A DNA stretch of 64,000 nucleotides, taken from NCBI RefSeq assembly GCF_000428485.1, contig NZ_AUAA01000011.1, forward strand, positions 1 through 64,000, given 5' to 3'. Each line of letters begins with the position of its first letter. Positions within the stretch are counted from its first letter, which is position 1. A program made the position numbers and the translations under genes. The stretch is from Epilithonimonas tenax DSM 16811 (GTDB taxonomy: Bacteria > Bacteroidota > Bacteroidia > Flavobacteriales > Weeksellaceae). The notes beneath the pieces were generated by a model that did no database searches, was not told the DNA's origin, and saw nothing but the letters and a program-made list of their open reading frames with translations. Positions 25,347 through 33,697 of this stretch are shown here, one piece after another.

Positions 25347-26471
25347 TTGATATACCTTCACATTCCTTTCTGTAAACAAAAATGCAGCTACTGCAATTTT
25401 CATTTTTCAACTTCTTTCAGTCTGAAAGATGAGATGCTTTTGGCCATCAAAAAAGAAATAGGACTTAGGCATCACGAACTCGAAAAAAAAACGCTCAGAT
25501 CACTCTACTTCGGTGGAGGAACACCTTCCGTTTTAAATGTTGATGAAATTAAGTCTCTGATAGACGAATTTCAAAAATATTTCAGTTTTGATGAAAATAT
25601 AGAGATTACATTGGAATCTAATCCTGATGACCTTACTAAAAATTTCCTCAAAGAATTATCACAGACAGAGATCAACCGATTGTCCATAGGAACACAGAGT
25701 TTCTTTGACGAAGATCTGAAGCTGATGAACCGCGCGCACAATGCCTCTGAAGCAGACAGTTCTATCAAACGTGCGCAGGATTTTGGCCTGGAAAATATCA
25801 GCATCGATTTGATTTACGGTTCACCCACTTCCAATTTCGAAATCTGGAAAGAAAACCTAAACAGAACAATTGAGCTTCAGGTTCCACACGTTTCATCTTA
25901 CGCTTTGACTGTTGAGCCCAAAACTGCTCTGGAAAAATGGATCCAGAATGGGAAAATTACACCTCCGGAAGAAGCCGAGCAGAATCAGGAATTCTACTAT
26001 ATGTCTGATTTTCTGAAACAAAGTGGATTCGACCATTACGAAATTTCTAATTTCGGAAAGCCCGGTTTTCATTCCAAACACAATTCCGCATATTGGCAAT
26101 CTGAGCCTTATTTGGGAATAGGTCCTTCGGCACATTCTTACAACGGACATTTGGAAAGAAGCTGGAACATCGCCAACAATCCACTTTACATCAAAAATAT
26201 CAATCAAAATATCCTGCCGAAAGAAACTGAAATCCTTTCCGAAAAAGACCGTTTCAATGAGATGGTGATGATCGGTCTAAGGACAATTTGGGGCGTCGAT
26301 TTACATAAAATTAAGCAAAATTTTTCATCAGAAATAACCGATTATTTGAACCAAGAAATTAAAAATAAATTAGAATCAGGAATCTTGATCATAGAAAATA
26401 AGCACCTCTTAATCCCTGAAAAACATTGGTTTTTAGCAGATGGAATTGCGAGTGATTTATTTATGGTCTGA
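25347..26471 (+). CDS. hemW: HemW-type radical SAM heme chaperone
   Basis: 374 residues. CxxxCxxC cluster motif with Cys9, Cys13 and Cys16 (FCKQKCSYCNF), then YFGGGTPS and ESNPDD. The cluster has the HemW-type following Asn-Phe. The protein must start at TTG 25347: an in-frame TAA abuts it directly upstream, and the next residues IYLHIPFC are the normal start of the family. HemW delivers heme to respiratory proteins, which fits the complex I operon of the same organism. The older label 'oxygen-independent coproporphyrinogen III oxidase' does not apply. Confidence 0.93.
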   Translation: MIYLHIPFCKQKCSYCNFHFSTSFSLKDEMLLAIKKEIGLRHHELEKKTLRSLYFGGGTPSVLNVDEIKSLIDEFQKYFSFDENIEITLESNPDDLTKNFLKELSQTEINRLSIGTQSFFDEDLKLMNRAHNASEADSSIKRAQDFGLENISIDLIYGSPTSNFEIWKENLNRTIELQVPHVSSYALTVEPKTALEKWIQNGKITPPEEAEQNQEFYYMSDFLKQSGFDHYEISNFGKPGFHSKHNSAYWQSEPYLGIGPSAHSYNGHLERSWNIANNPLYIKNINQNILPKETEILSEKDRFNEMVMIGLRTIWGVDLHKIKQNFSSEITDYLNQEIKNKLESGILIIENKHLLIPEKHWFLADGIASDLFMV

Positions 26472-26514
26472 AAGTAAAACTTCTAATAAAATTCTTATTT
26501 TTGTCAGGCTAAAT

Positions 26515-26592
26515 CTTTGCTGGGTTTTGACGTCTTTGCGAACTTAAAAACATCGTAATTATCAAGAAAACTCTGCGGACTTTGCGTTCAAA
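26515..26592. repeat. Degenerate 'TTTGCG' intergenic motif
   Basis: Spacer between hemW and murI with repeated pieces: CTTTGCTGGG, GACGTCTTTGCGAACTTA and CGGACTTTGCGTTCAAAATA. Similar fragments occur near 1632 and 8960. Seen by eye only. Confidence 0.4.
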
Positions 26593-26614
26593 ATAATAGA
26601 TAAAAGAGTATATC

Positions 26615-27445
26615 TTGAAAAAGAAAAAAGCCGATTATTCTCATCTTTCAGCCAATCAGCCAATCGGGATTTTTGATTCCGGCGTTGGTGGTTTGACGGT
26701 TGCAAAGGAAATCAAAAGACTGCTTCCAAACGAAGATCTTATCTACTTTGGCGATACCAAACACCTTCCTTACGGCGAAAAATCCAGGGAAGCGATTGTG
26801 GGATATTCTACCAAGATCACCCAGTTTCTGTTAGAGAAAAACTGTAAAGCGATTGTGATTGCGTGCAACTCTGCGACGGCCAATGCCTTGCAGGAAGTTC
26901 AGGAACTGGTTGCAGACAAAGTTCCGGTGATAGATGTGATCAACCCGGTGGCAGAAAAAGTAGCGTACGAGATTCACAATAATGTGGGCGTGATTGCAAC
27001 CAAAGCAACGGTCAATTCCGGACTTTATAAGAAATCTATCCGCAAGCATAATAAGTTTATCAAGGTAGATGAGTTGGCAACGCCGCTTCTGGTTCCTGCG
27101 ATAGAAGAAGGTTTTAAAAATCATCCGATTACCCATTCTATTATTTATAATTACCTGAGCAATAGTAAACTAAAGAATATAGAGACCCTCATTCTGGGTT
27201 GCACGCATTATCCACTGTTGATAGACGAGATCAAACAATATTACGGAAACAGAGTCAGGGTAATAGACTCTCCGAATATTGTTGCCAATCAACTGAAAAT
27301 GATTCTTGACAAACACCAGCTTCTGAACGAGGAAAATCACAAACCTGCTTACCAGTTTTGTCTTTCCGATATCACGAAGAATTTTGAAAAGATTTCTAAG
27401 AAATTCTTTGGCAAGTCAATAGATCTGGAACATATTATACTTTAA
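26615..27445 (+). CDS. murI: Glutamate racemase
   Basis: 276 residues; makes D-glutamate for peptidoglycan. Catalytic Cys84 (IACNSATAN) and Cys196 (LGCTHYPLL), with the Asp21 loop FDSGVGGLTV. It starts at TTG 26615, since no ATG lies in the first 100 codons. Its TAA overlaps the stop codon of the convergent lysR-type gene by four bases (27442-27445), with no terminator hairpin between. Confidence 0.95.
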   Translation: MKKKKADYSHLSANQPIGIFDSGVGGLTVAKEIKRLLPNEDLIYFGDTKHLPYGEKSREAIVGYSTKITQFLLEKNCKAIVIACNSATANALQEVQELVADKVPVIDVINPVAEKVAYEIHNNVGVIATKATVNSGLYKKSIRKHNKFIKVDELATPLLVPAIEEGFKNHPITHSIIYNYLSNSKLKNIETLILGCTHYPLLIDEIKQYYGNRVRVIDSPNIVANQLKMILDKHQLLNEENHKPAYQFCLSDITKNFEKISKKFFGKSIDLEHIIL

Positions 27446-28338
27446 AAATTTTCTTTCCGGAAGATGTCTTTGATCAGATTGACCTCATTTTGGACAGGAT
27501 TTTTCAGCCGTTCTCCAAAATAGAGAATGTTTTCTATCTTTTGGTTGCCTTCCCAAGCGATCTCTATGCCGCCATTTTCTATTTCGTCTTTACAGAGGAA
27601 ATCAGGAACAACGGAAAATCCAGAATTTCCACTTAAACATCGGACAATTGAGCAAATATTAGGAACGATATAATTGGGTCGGAAATCCGGATGCCGGTAA
27701 AAATTTAGCTTCCAAAAATGATTTAAATGTTCCATGTCTGCCGCGGTACTGTACCAGATCTGCTGTTTCAGCCAGGCTTCCGCTTCTTCTATTTTTTGGT
27801 TTTTAAGCAATGTCGTCAGCTCAGAAGTATCTGTCCCGCTCCCGTTGATCAACACAATTTTTTCTTTGGAAAAGGTATCAAACTTCAGAGTCTTGATGTT
27901 GGCTTTTTTGGGCGTGATGATCAGATCTAAAAGTCCGCTGTCCAGGTCAGAAAACATCTGCTCGTACAATCCAAATCTAATAATCACATTGAAATCCAAA
28001 GTAGGAATATGCTTTTCTAAAGTAAACTGAAAAGTCTCAAAACACATCCCAATGCTCACTGTTACGCGTTCGGTTTTAGTAGTTTTGTGAAAGGTCTTTT
28101 CCGCAGCTTCCAGCTTCAGAAGAGGTTCCAGCGTGAAGTTGTAAAGGATTTTAGCTTTCTCCGTGGCGATCAGTTTTTTGGAAACTCTCTGGAACAAAGA
28201 ATAACCAACATATGCTTCCAGTGAACCGATGTGAAGACTCACGCCGGGCTGAGAAATGTGTAATTCTCGTGCAGCTTTGGTGAAAGATTGCGTTTCGTAA
28301 ACACTTTTAAAAGTTCTGAGCCATTCCAGATTGATCAT
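27442..28338 (-). CDS. LysR family transcriptional regulator
   Basis: 298 residues from ATG 28338 (INLEWLRTFKSVYETQSFTKAA), with the N-terminal winged helix-turn-helix (SFTKAARELHISQPGVSLHIGSLE) and a C-terminal substrate-binding domain. It is divergent from the quinone reductase gene at 28440, the usual layout for a LysR regulator and its target. A -7 box (28360-28367) sits inside the dyad 28355-28370, suggesting autoregulation. Upstream codons to 28362 would lie upstream of the promoter and are excluded. The effector is unknown; a quinone or redox-cycling compound is plausible. Confidence 0.92.
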   Translation of the reverse strand: MINLEWLRTFKSVYETQSFTKAARELHISQPGVSLHIGSLEAYVGYSLFQRVSKKLIATEKAKILYNFTLEPLLKLEAAEKTFHKTTKTERVTVSIGMCFETFQFTLEKHIPTLDFNVIIRFGLYEQMFSDLDSGLLDLIITPKKANIKTLKFDTFSKEKIVLINGSGTDTSELTTLLKNQKIEEAEAWLKQQIWYSTAADMEHLNHFWKLNFYRHPDFRPNYIVPNICSIVRCLSGNSGFSVVPDFLCKDEIENGGIEIAWEGNQKIENILYFGERLKNPVQNEVNLIKDIFRKENF

Positions 28339-28354
28339 TATCTCATTATATTTA

Positions 28355-28370
28355 TAATACAAATGTATTA
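28355..28370. promoter_or_regulatory. Candidate LysR-type operator overlapping the -7 box
   Basis: TAATACA-AA-TGTATTA, a perfect 7-2-7 dyad, contains the minus-strand -7 box TACATTTG (28360-28367) of the regulator gene. The spacing is compatible with a T-N11-A site. Confidence 0.5.
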
Positions 28371-28439
28371 TTTATATTATTTTTATAATTCATTTTTATG
28401 TCGGAAATTTGCTGTATCAATCATTTAAAAAATAAATTC

Positions 28440-29060
28440 ATGAAAAATATATTGGTCATCAATGGCGGTCAGACCTTTGCACATTCAGGCGGAACCTTTA
28501 ATACAACCATTACCAATTGGACTAAAGATGTTCTTGAAGATGAAAAATTTCACATTAGAATTACCAATGTCAATGATGATTTCGACGCAACCCAAGAAGC
28601 TGAGAACTTCAAATGGGCAGATATTGTCGTTTACCATTTTCCGGTTTGGTGGTTCCAGGTTCCGAACCGTTTGAAACTTTATATCGACGAGGTTTTTACA
28701 GCTGGTCACAACAACGGTATTTACAAAAGCGACGGACGTTCCCGGGTGAATCCTGAGATCAATTACGGAACAGGAGGACTGATGAACGGGAAATACTACT
28801 TCGTCACCACAAGTTGGAATGCACCGGAAACGGCTTTCACTTTGGAAGGCGAATTTTTCAATCAACATTCTGTCGATGAAGGCGTTTTATTCGGTTTTCA
28901 CAGGATGAATGCGTTTACAGGAATGTCTCATTTGGGAAGTTTTCATTTCCACGATATGGAAAAAGCCGCAACACAAAAACGTATCGATTATTATGAAAAG
29001 GATTATAAGGATTATTTGAAATCAACGTTTCAAAATATTCAAATGGAAGCGTTTAGTTAA
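28440..29060 (+). CDS. mdaB: MdaB-type NAD(P)H:quinone oxidoreductase
   Basis: 206 residues, flavodoxin-like fold with FAD. The opening KNILVINGGQTFAHSGG closely follows MdaB, and VYHFPVWWFQVP, TSWNAPETAF and MSHLGSFHFHD are typical for the two-electron quinone reductase group. It detoxifies quinones without semiquinone formation. I used the ATG at 28440; the ATG at 28398 adds 14 non-conserved codons. It is divergent from a LysR regulator and followed by a broken YgiN-type gene, matching the mdaB-ygiN pairing known in E. coli. Confidence 0.92.
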   Translation: MKNILVINGGQTFAHSGGTFNTTITNWTKDVLEDEKFHIRITNVNDDFDATQEAENFKWADIVVYHFPVWWFQVPNRLKLYIDEVFTAGHNNGIYKSDGRSRVNPEINYGTGGLMNGKYYFVTTSWNAPETAFTLEGEFFNQHSVDEGVLFGFHRMNAFTGMSHLGSFHFHDMEKAATQKRIDYYEKDYKDYLKSTFQNIQMEAFS

Positions 29061-29069
29061 TCTATAAAA

Positions 29070-29312
29070 ATGTCAATTTATTTAACCGCTATTGCAAAAT
29101 CAAAAAAAGAAACAACACAAGACCTGAAAGCCATGCTTGAAAATTCGGTTCCTGAATACCAGAAAAGAAAAAGCTTGAGAAAAATAGGACGACCTTTATC
29201 TGTCACGAGCTCCAGAAAAGCCGAGAAGGTCTTGATGCACATCATCAAAACGCTGCCATCAAAGAGTGTTGAAAAAAGCGCTTGCATCATTAGAGAAGTC
29301 TGTGAAGATTGA
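29070..29312 (+). pseudogene. Frameshifted YgiN-type quinol monooxygenase (ABM domain)
   Basis: The frame from 29070 opens like an antibiotic-biosynthesis-monooxygenase domain (SIYLTAIAKSKKETTQDLKAML) but then becomes unlike the family. From 29174 the next frame reads TTFICHELQKSREGLDAHHQ and NAAIKEC, ending at a TGA at 29270-29272, which matches the second half of ABM proteins. About a dozen residues of the middle are missing. So the gene has at least one frameshift plus a small deletion. It sits 9 bases after mdaB, where ygiN is expected. The 80-residue frame itself is probably not a functional protein. Confidence 0.7.
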
Positions 29313-29340
29313 TCTTGCAAAACCTGTTTTGTTTTAATCG

Positions 29341-29372
29341 AAAATGCCTCGGGATTTCCAAGGCATTTTTAT
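29341..29372. terminator. Terminator between the ygiN relic and the glucosaminidase gene
   Basis: 9-bp stem AAAATGCCT/AGGCATTTT with T tail on the + side and A tract on the other, serving both convergent units. Confidence 0.8.
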
Positions 29373-29388
29373 ATTTCTATATTTTCAT

Positions 29389-29841
29389 TTATAGTCCAAA
29401 TTTCTTAATAACTGTATTGATTTTCTGCTTCCATTCCGCCGGTTTTCCGGCATATCCAGCAGAAGCAATGGCGTTTAGCCATGCAGAATAATCCAAATTT
29501 CCTTTGAGTTTTTGATAGTATTTTTTTCGCGCAATCATCTCACAAAAAGCGCGAAAAGATGCCTTAGAACTTTCAAAACTTTTGAATTTGGAACTGTTCA
29601 CGGTATTCTTCCCAACCATTCCAAAGTGATTGTTCAGTGTCTGCGCATGTTTGCTGTTGCCACCGCCAGTTTCTACATAAGCGATGGAAAGAATAATAGC
29701 GGACGGAATCCCAAATTCCTTGGAAAGGTCCGCCGCAACAGATCTGTATTGATTGATGTAAGAATTCTGGGCAGAGATTTTTAAGCTGAAAAATAAAATC
29801 ATGAGGCTTAAAAATTTGATATTGAAATCCTTCATATTCAT
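29389..29841 (-). CDS. Glucosaminidase domain protein (peptidoglycan hydrolase)
   Basis: 150 residues: signal peptide to about residue 25 (SLKISAQ), then a mannosyl-glycoprotein endo-beta-N-acetylglucosaminidase/FlgJ-like domain. The catalytic Glu is in SIAYVETGGGNS; NNHFGM and KFKSFESSKASFRAF follow the family pattern. It probably cleaves peptidoglycan glycan strands in the periplasm. A second ATG (29835) would remove two residues. rsmD ends its upstream neighbour 8 bases away. Confidence 0.9.
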   Translation of the reverse strand: MNMKDFNIKFLSLMILFFSLKISAQNSYINQYRSVAADLSKEFGIPSAIILSIAYVETGGGNSKHAQTLNNHFGMVGKNTVNSSKFKSFESSKASFRAFCEMIARKKYYQKLKGNLDYSAWLNAIASAGYAGKPAEWKQKINTVIKKFGL

Positions 29842-29849
29842 TTCAAATT

Positions 29850-30416
29850 TTATTCGGAAACAGGCAGCGCTTCAAAGAAAGAAAATTTAATATTTCCGTA
29901 CTTTCTAGATTCTGTCATATTAGGATGAGCCAGTTTTAATCTGCTCTGGTGTTCTAATATAAAAATCCCATTTGGTTTCAGCAATTCGTTGGAGATGACC
30001 AGATCTATCATATTTAGATACTGTTTTTCATCTGTCTCAAAAGGTGCATCAGCAAAGATAATATCGTATTTTTTCTCGTGATTTTTCTTTCTTTTCAGCC
30101 AATCAAAAACATCAAAACGTTGGGTGTTTACCTGCAATCCCATTCCCAATTCCTGAGCTGTCGCATTGATGAATCCGGCGTGCTTTGGGTTCAGTTCTAT
30201 TGCGGTAATATCTTGGCAGTCTCTGGATGCAAACTCCAAAGTGATAGAACCAATGCCTGCGAAAAGATCCAAAACAGAGCAGAATTCCAAATCAAAACGA
30301 TGCTCGATGATGCTGAACAGCGCTTCCTTAGCAAAGTCTGTGGTTGGTCTTACTTCAAAGTTTTTTGGAGCCGCAATTTTCTTCGCTTTCCATTTCCCGG
30401 AGATGATTCTATACAT
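29850..30416 (-). CDS. rsmD: 16S rRNA (guanine966-N2)-methyltransferase
   Basis: 188 residues from ATG 30416 (YRIISGKWKAKKI, the normal start). The SAM-binding motif I is VLDLFAGIGSITLE and VRPTTDFAKEALF is a typical early block. The catalytic motif, normally DPPY or DPPF, reads DAPF here, an unusual Pro to Ala change. The upstream frame to 30527 runs through an intergenic inverted repeat and is rejected. DUF3822 upstream is its usual partner gene in Bacteroidota. Confidence 0.92.
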   Translation of the reverse strand: MYRIISGKWKAKKIAAPKNFEVRPTTDFAKEALFSIIEHRFDLEFCSVLDLFAGIGSITLEFASRDCQDITAIELNPKHAGFINATAQELGMGLQVNTQRFDVFDWLKRKKNHEKKYDIIFADAPFETDEKQYLNMIDLVISNELLKPNGIFILEHQSRLKLAHPNMTESRKYGNIKFSFFEALPVSE

Positions 30417-30468
30417 AATTGATCGTTGATAAATGATAATCCCTAATTTCTTAGAGTTGAAATTGTTT

Positions 30469-30535
30469 TCTCGCTGATGTCGCAGATTCAGCAGATTTGT
30501 GCATCCCATCTGCAACATTTGCATCATCTGCGAGA
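30469..30535. repeat. Palindromic intergenic repeat between DUF3822 and rsmD
   Basis: Core GCAGAT/ATCTGC inverted pair within a larger imperfect palindrome bounded by TCTCGCTGATG and CATCATCTGCGAGA. It resembles the common flavobacterial 'GCAGATT' spacer repeats. Confidence 0.5.
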
Positions 30536-30556
30536 GATTTAAAATATGGTTTGTCT

Positions 30557-31273
30557 TTAATTTAAAACAAAATTTTTCTTATGAAGGTTATCGAAAACGA
30601 TTTTCAGATGGGGTACAAATTTCTGCATCTCCGAGATGAACGTTTCATTTTCCGTGGTTTCTCCATAAATGTAAAAGTAAGTTTCCGCAGTTCCGAAGTC
30701 TATCTTGCTCAAGCTGAACATAATAAAATAAAGAAAATCTACTTCCGAAGTCGCATCCAGATTATTATAGAGAACCAGTTTTTTATTCTCGATGGCAAAA
30801 AACTCCGCCTGATGATGATACAGATTCACGTGGATTTCCTTTCTGTTTTTCACAGTCAGTGTATTCAGAAATTTCTCACCAGAAAAATTAAAATGAACCG
30901 GAACTTCCAACTGTTTGATTTTCTGATAGTAATCTTTCGGAAAACTGTAATAAAACTGAACTCCAAATTTCTTATTCACAGACAACATCAGCTCCTCAGA
31001 CTCTTTTTTGATGTCCGAATTGTAAGCAATGAGGTCATAGCCCAAATCGTGCTGCTCAAAACCTTCTTCCACCACAGAAAAATGATTGATGGCAGAGATC
31101 ACAGCTATTTCAGAAAACTTTTCCGAAGCCAAGATTTCATCCAGTTTTTCCTTCACCAGATGCTCCGGCGTTTCCTCATTCTGCAGGTAGATCTTTTCTT
31201 CCAAAACCTTTTTGGATTTAGAAATCTGCCACTGCAAGCCATCTTTCGTAAAAAGTAAGGATAATTTCCTCAT
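30557..31273 (-). CDS. DUF3822 family protein
   Basis: 238 residues, no signal peptide. Two similar halves of the actin-like/ribonuclease-H-like pattern can be guessed (LSLLFTKDGLQW near the start; KEIHVNLYHHQAEFFAI in the second half). The family is confined to Bacteroidota and is commonly adjacent to rsmD, as here. Function unknown; the context suggests RNA modification or ribosome biogenesis. Confidence 0.85.
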   Translation of the reverse strand: MRKLSLLFTKDGLQWQISKSKKVLEEKIYLQNEETPEHLVKEKLDEILASEKFSEIAVISAINHFSVVEEGFEQHDLGYDLIAYNSDIKKESEELMLSVNKKFGVQFYYSFPKDYYQKIKQLEVPVHFNFSGEKFLNTLTVKNRKEIHVNLYHHQAEFFAIENKKLVLYNNLDATSEVDFLYFIMFSLSKIDFGTAETYFYIYGETTENETFISEMQKFVPHLKIVFDNLHKKNFVLN

Positions 31274-31304
31274 ATTTTAATGTCAATAAAAAATTAATTT
31301 CGTG

Positions 31305-31405
31305 GGCAGCTATTCCGCCTTCCGTTCCCGCTTTTTTCTGTTTCGTTACCTTCGGCTACGCTCAGGCAACGAAACAGAAAAAGAGCTCCACTCAAGTCGG
31401 GCTGC
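31305..31405 (+). repeat. Dispersed structured repeat, copy R3 (subtype B)
   Basis: Left arm GGCAGCTATTCCGCCTTCC, then GTTCCCGCTTTTTTCTG; right arm CAGAAAAAGAGCTCCACTCA, then AGTCGGGCTGC. The inner stem is much stronger than in subtype A: CTGTTTCGTT/AACGAAACAG continues the T/A arms. Confidence 0.75.
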
Positions 31406-31448
31406 GCTTCGCAAAGTTGAAGCTTTCCACATCCATTTCAGCACGATC

Positions 31449-31516
31449 ATTCCGTAAGAAACCAAACGACAGCGACTGGACGTGATCCATATAAACCGTT
31501 GAGATTCCTACGGAAT
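31449..31516. repeat. Inverted repeat of the ATTCCGTAGGAA type
   Basis: ATTCCGTAAGAA (31449-31460) pairs with TTCCTACGGAAT (31505-31516), one mismatch in 12. The right end runs on into GACAAACTG. Confidence 0.6.
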
Positions 31517-31692
31517 GACAAACTGAATGTGTAAATTACAACCCATAATCTAAGGTTTATTTTCTATCAGTCTATCCGTTCAAAGTCTCCCAAGATATTT
31601 GCAAAGTTAAAAAATTAAAACTTTAGGATTTCAAACTCGGCCAATTCTTACAGAATAGTTATCTTCGCAAGATAATTCGATTTATTCCCAGA

Positions 31693-32862
31693 ATGCAAAA
31701 AATATCATCTTTCTTTTTAATATTCGCCATTCAGCTTGGTTTTTCACAGCAAAATATCAAGTTTGAAGATTCAGACTTTGCCACGCTTTTAACTAAAGCC
31801 AAAACCGAAAAAAAACTTATTTTTCTTGATGCTTACGCCGCCTGGTGTGGACCTTGTAAACTGATGGAGCGCAACGTCTTCACCGATGCAAATGTAGCAG
31901 AATATTACAATAAAAATTTTATCAACGCCCATTTTGATATGGAAAAAGGCGAAGGTCCTTCGCTGGCTGCAAAGTATGGTATCAGAAGTTATCCCACTTT
32001 GTTATTCCTCAATGGAGAAGGAGAAATTGTCGGAAAAGAATTAGGCTATCTCAAGACCGAAGATTTCTTGGCATTAGGAAAGAAAAACAACAAACCGGAA
32101 TTGGTTAACACGAACTTGAAAGACGAATTTCTGAAAGGAAAATTAGACCAGCCTGCTTTACTTAATTTTATCAACCTTCACGCCAGCAAAGATCCAATCT
32201 TAGCAAAACAAGCCTCAGAAAGATATTTTTCAAACAAAAAGGATAAAACTTTTACCGGAGAAGAGGTGAATGCACTTCTTAATTTTACACAGTCTGTGGA
32301 CGACGCCAATTATAAAGTTTTTACCTCCAACAAAGCTGCGATTGTAGAATTACTGACAGAAAAAAATTACGCCCAATTTGACAATTACCTGAAATTGATG
32401 AAAATCGTAACATCTGCTACAGATGACAAAACAAAAACGATCAACGATGCCAAGGTTTTGAAAGAAGGTGAAGGTTTGCTTCCAAAAGAAGATCTTGTCA
32501 AAAGCCTCAATATTTATAAACTGAATTATTACATCTCTCACGAGAATTATTCGGCTTACGAAAAAACAGCTTTGGCATATTACAAGAACCCAGATGATTT
32601 TAATGCTTCAGAATTACTGGCTGCAGCAGGTGTTTTTGCAGATCATGTGTCTACGGGAACAGCTTTGCAAAATGCAGCGAGATGGGCAGAGAAAGTGGTG
32701 ATGTCTTCAGAGAATTTTGATTCTACAAGTATTTTGGCAACATTGTATGATAAATTAGGAAAAAAAGAGGAAGCAAAAATGTTCGCAGGAATGGCAGCAA
32801 ACTTCGCAAAAGAAGAAAATAGAGATGCCGCAAAAATGAACGAAATCCTGAACAAAAAATAA
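31693..32862 (+). CDS. Secreted thioredoxin-fold protein with helical C-terminal region
   Basis: 389 residues: signal peptide to about 19 (FAIQLGFSQ), thioredoxin domain with the active site WCGPCK (51-56) and cis-Pro loop RSYPTLLF, then a long helical region (about 150-389) with TPR-like repeats. It probably acts as a periplasmic thiol reductase or DsbD-like client. First gene of a tightly spaced run: the DUF3575 gene starts 2 bases after its stop. Confidence 0.9.
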   Translation: MQKISSFFLIFAIQLGFSQQNIKFEDSDFATLLTKAKTEKKLIFLDAYAAWCGPCKLMERNVFTDANVAEYYNKNFINAHFDMEKGEGPSLAAKYGIRSYPTLLFLNGEGEIVGKELGYLKTEDFLALGKKNNKPELVNTNLKDEFLKGKLDQPALLNFINLHASKDPILAKQASERYFSNKKDKTFTGEEVNALLNFTQSVDDANYKVFTSNKAAIVELLTEKNYAQFDNYLKLMKIVTSATDDKTKTINDAKVLKEGEGLLPKEDLVKSLNIYKLNYYISHENYSAYEKTALAYYKNPDDFNASELLAAAGVFADHVSTGTALQNAARWAEKVVMSSENFDSTSILATLYDKLGKKEEAKMFAGMAANFAKEENRDAAKMNEILNKK

Positions 32863-32864
32863 CG

Positions 32865-33482
32865 ATGAAGAAATTATTAGCAGTTATATTAATCTGTCTT
32901 TCACTTTTTAGTTTTTCTCAAAAAAACGAAACTTATCTCAAAGCCAATGCTTTATTCTTGCCATTAGGAATGCTGAATGTAGGCGTAGAACACGGCTTTA
33001 CAGAACATCTGACAGGGCAGGCAGACGTTTTTTTCTCACCTTGGAAATCTTTCGGCGGACACCAGGCTTTGTTTGCCATCGGAACTTTGGAAGGAAGATA
33101 TTATTTTGATCAGGCCTTCAAACATTTTTACCTCGGCGCAAGCATTGGTTTTGGCGTGTACAATATTCAAAAATGGAATTATTGGAAAAGCGATATATAC
33201 CAAGACAAAGAGGGTAAAATTACGCCTTACCGTTACGATCAGCTTTATCAAAAAGGATTTTCATATATGCTTGGTGTCACCGCAGGTTACCAGTTCCAGA
33301 TTGGAAACCGTTGGAATATGGATGTGTTTTTAGGAATTGGCAACCAACAGGGTTTTTACAAAGGCTATGTCGAGTACTTACCGGCAACTCAGGAAAACAG
33401 ATACGACCGTGTAGAAAACTGGGACAAGAGTGGGGAGATTGTACCTTTCAAAGGTGGTGTTATGATTTCATATCAATTGTAG
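32865..33482 (+). CDS. DUF3575-type outer membrane protein
   Basis: 205 residues: signal peptide to about 19 (LFSFSQ), then a barrel-like pattern (LKANALFLPLGMLNVGVEHGFTEHL, HFYLGASIGFGVYNI, GFSYMLGVTAGYQFQI, WNMDVFLGIGNQQGF, GGVMISYQL). The 'NVGVEHGFTEHLTGQ' segment is the family signature. Function unknown. It is joined by 2-base gaps to the genes on both sides, so it is in one transcript with the thioredoxin-fold protein. Confidence 0.85.
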   Translation: MKKLLAVILICLSLFSFSQKNETYLKANALFLPLGMLNVGVEHGFTEHLTGQADVFFSPWKSFGGHQALFAIGTLEGRYYFDQAFKHFYLGASIGFGVYNIQKWNYWKSDIYQDKEGKITPYRYDQLYQKGFSYMLGVTAGYQFQIGNRWNMDVFLGIGNQQGFYKGYVEYLPATQENRYDRVENWDKSGEIVPFKGGVMISYQL

Positions 33483-33484
33483 AG

Positions 33485-33688
33485 ATGAATTCGAGTCTAA
33501 TAAAATACATACTAATTGGTGTCATTACATTTGTTATTATTTTTGTAATGAATTTCATCGGAAATGATGCACCGGATAAATTATCCCGAGCTTTGTTAAC
33601 GGCCTCTGCTGCAGTCGTTGGTCTGGGAATTGGAATGTGGATCTACAGCAAAAGAGATCAGAACGATGAACGTAACAATTTTGATTAA
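33485..33688 (+). CDS. Small two-helix membrane protein
   Basis: 67 residues; transmembrane segments about 6-24 (IKYILIGVITFVIIFVM) and 36-54 (ALLTASAAVVGLGIGMWIY), then a charged tail (SKRDQNDERNN). The ATG lies 2 bases after the preceding stop, which supports it over the longer frame from 33311 that overlaps the DUF3575 gene. I do not recognise the family. Confidence 0.75.
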   Translation: MNSSLIKYILIGVITFVIIFVMNFIGNDAPDKLSRALLTASAAVVGLGIGMWIYSKRDQNDERNNFD

Positions 33689-33697
33689 ACAGTAATT

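Larger units (their letters stand above)
31274..31692. other. 419-base intergenic region between divergent genes
   Basis: No gene supported. It holds dispersed repeat copy R3 (31305-31405) and an inverted repeat (31449-31516) of the 'ATTCCGTAGGAAT' kind. The last 150 bases are AT-rich and must contain the promoter of the thioredoxin gene; TATCTTCG at about 31663 is a one-mismatch -7 box. Confidence 0.6.
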
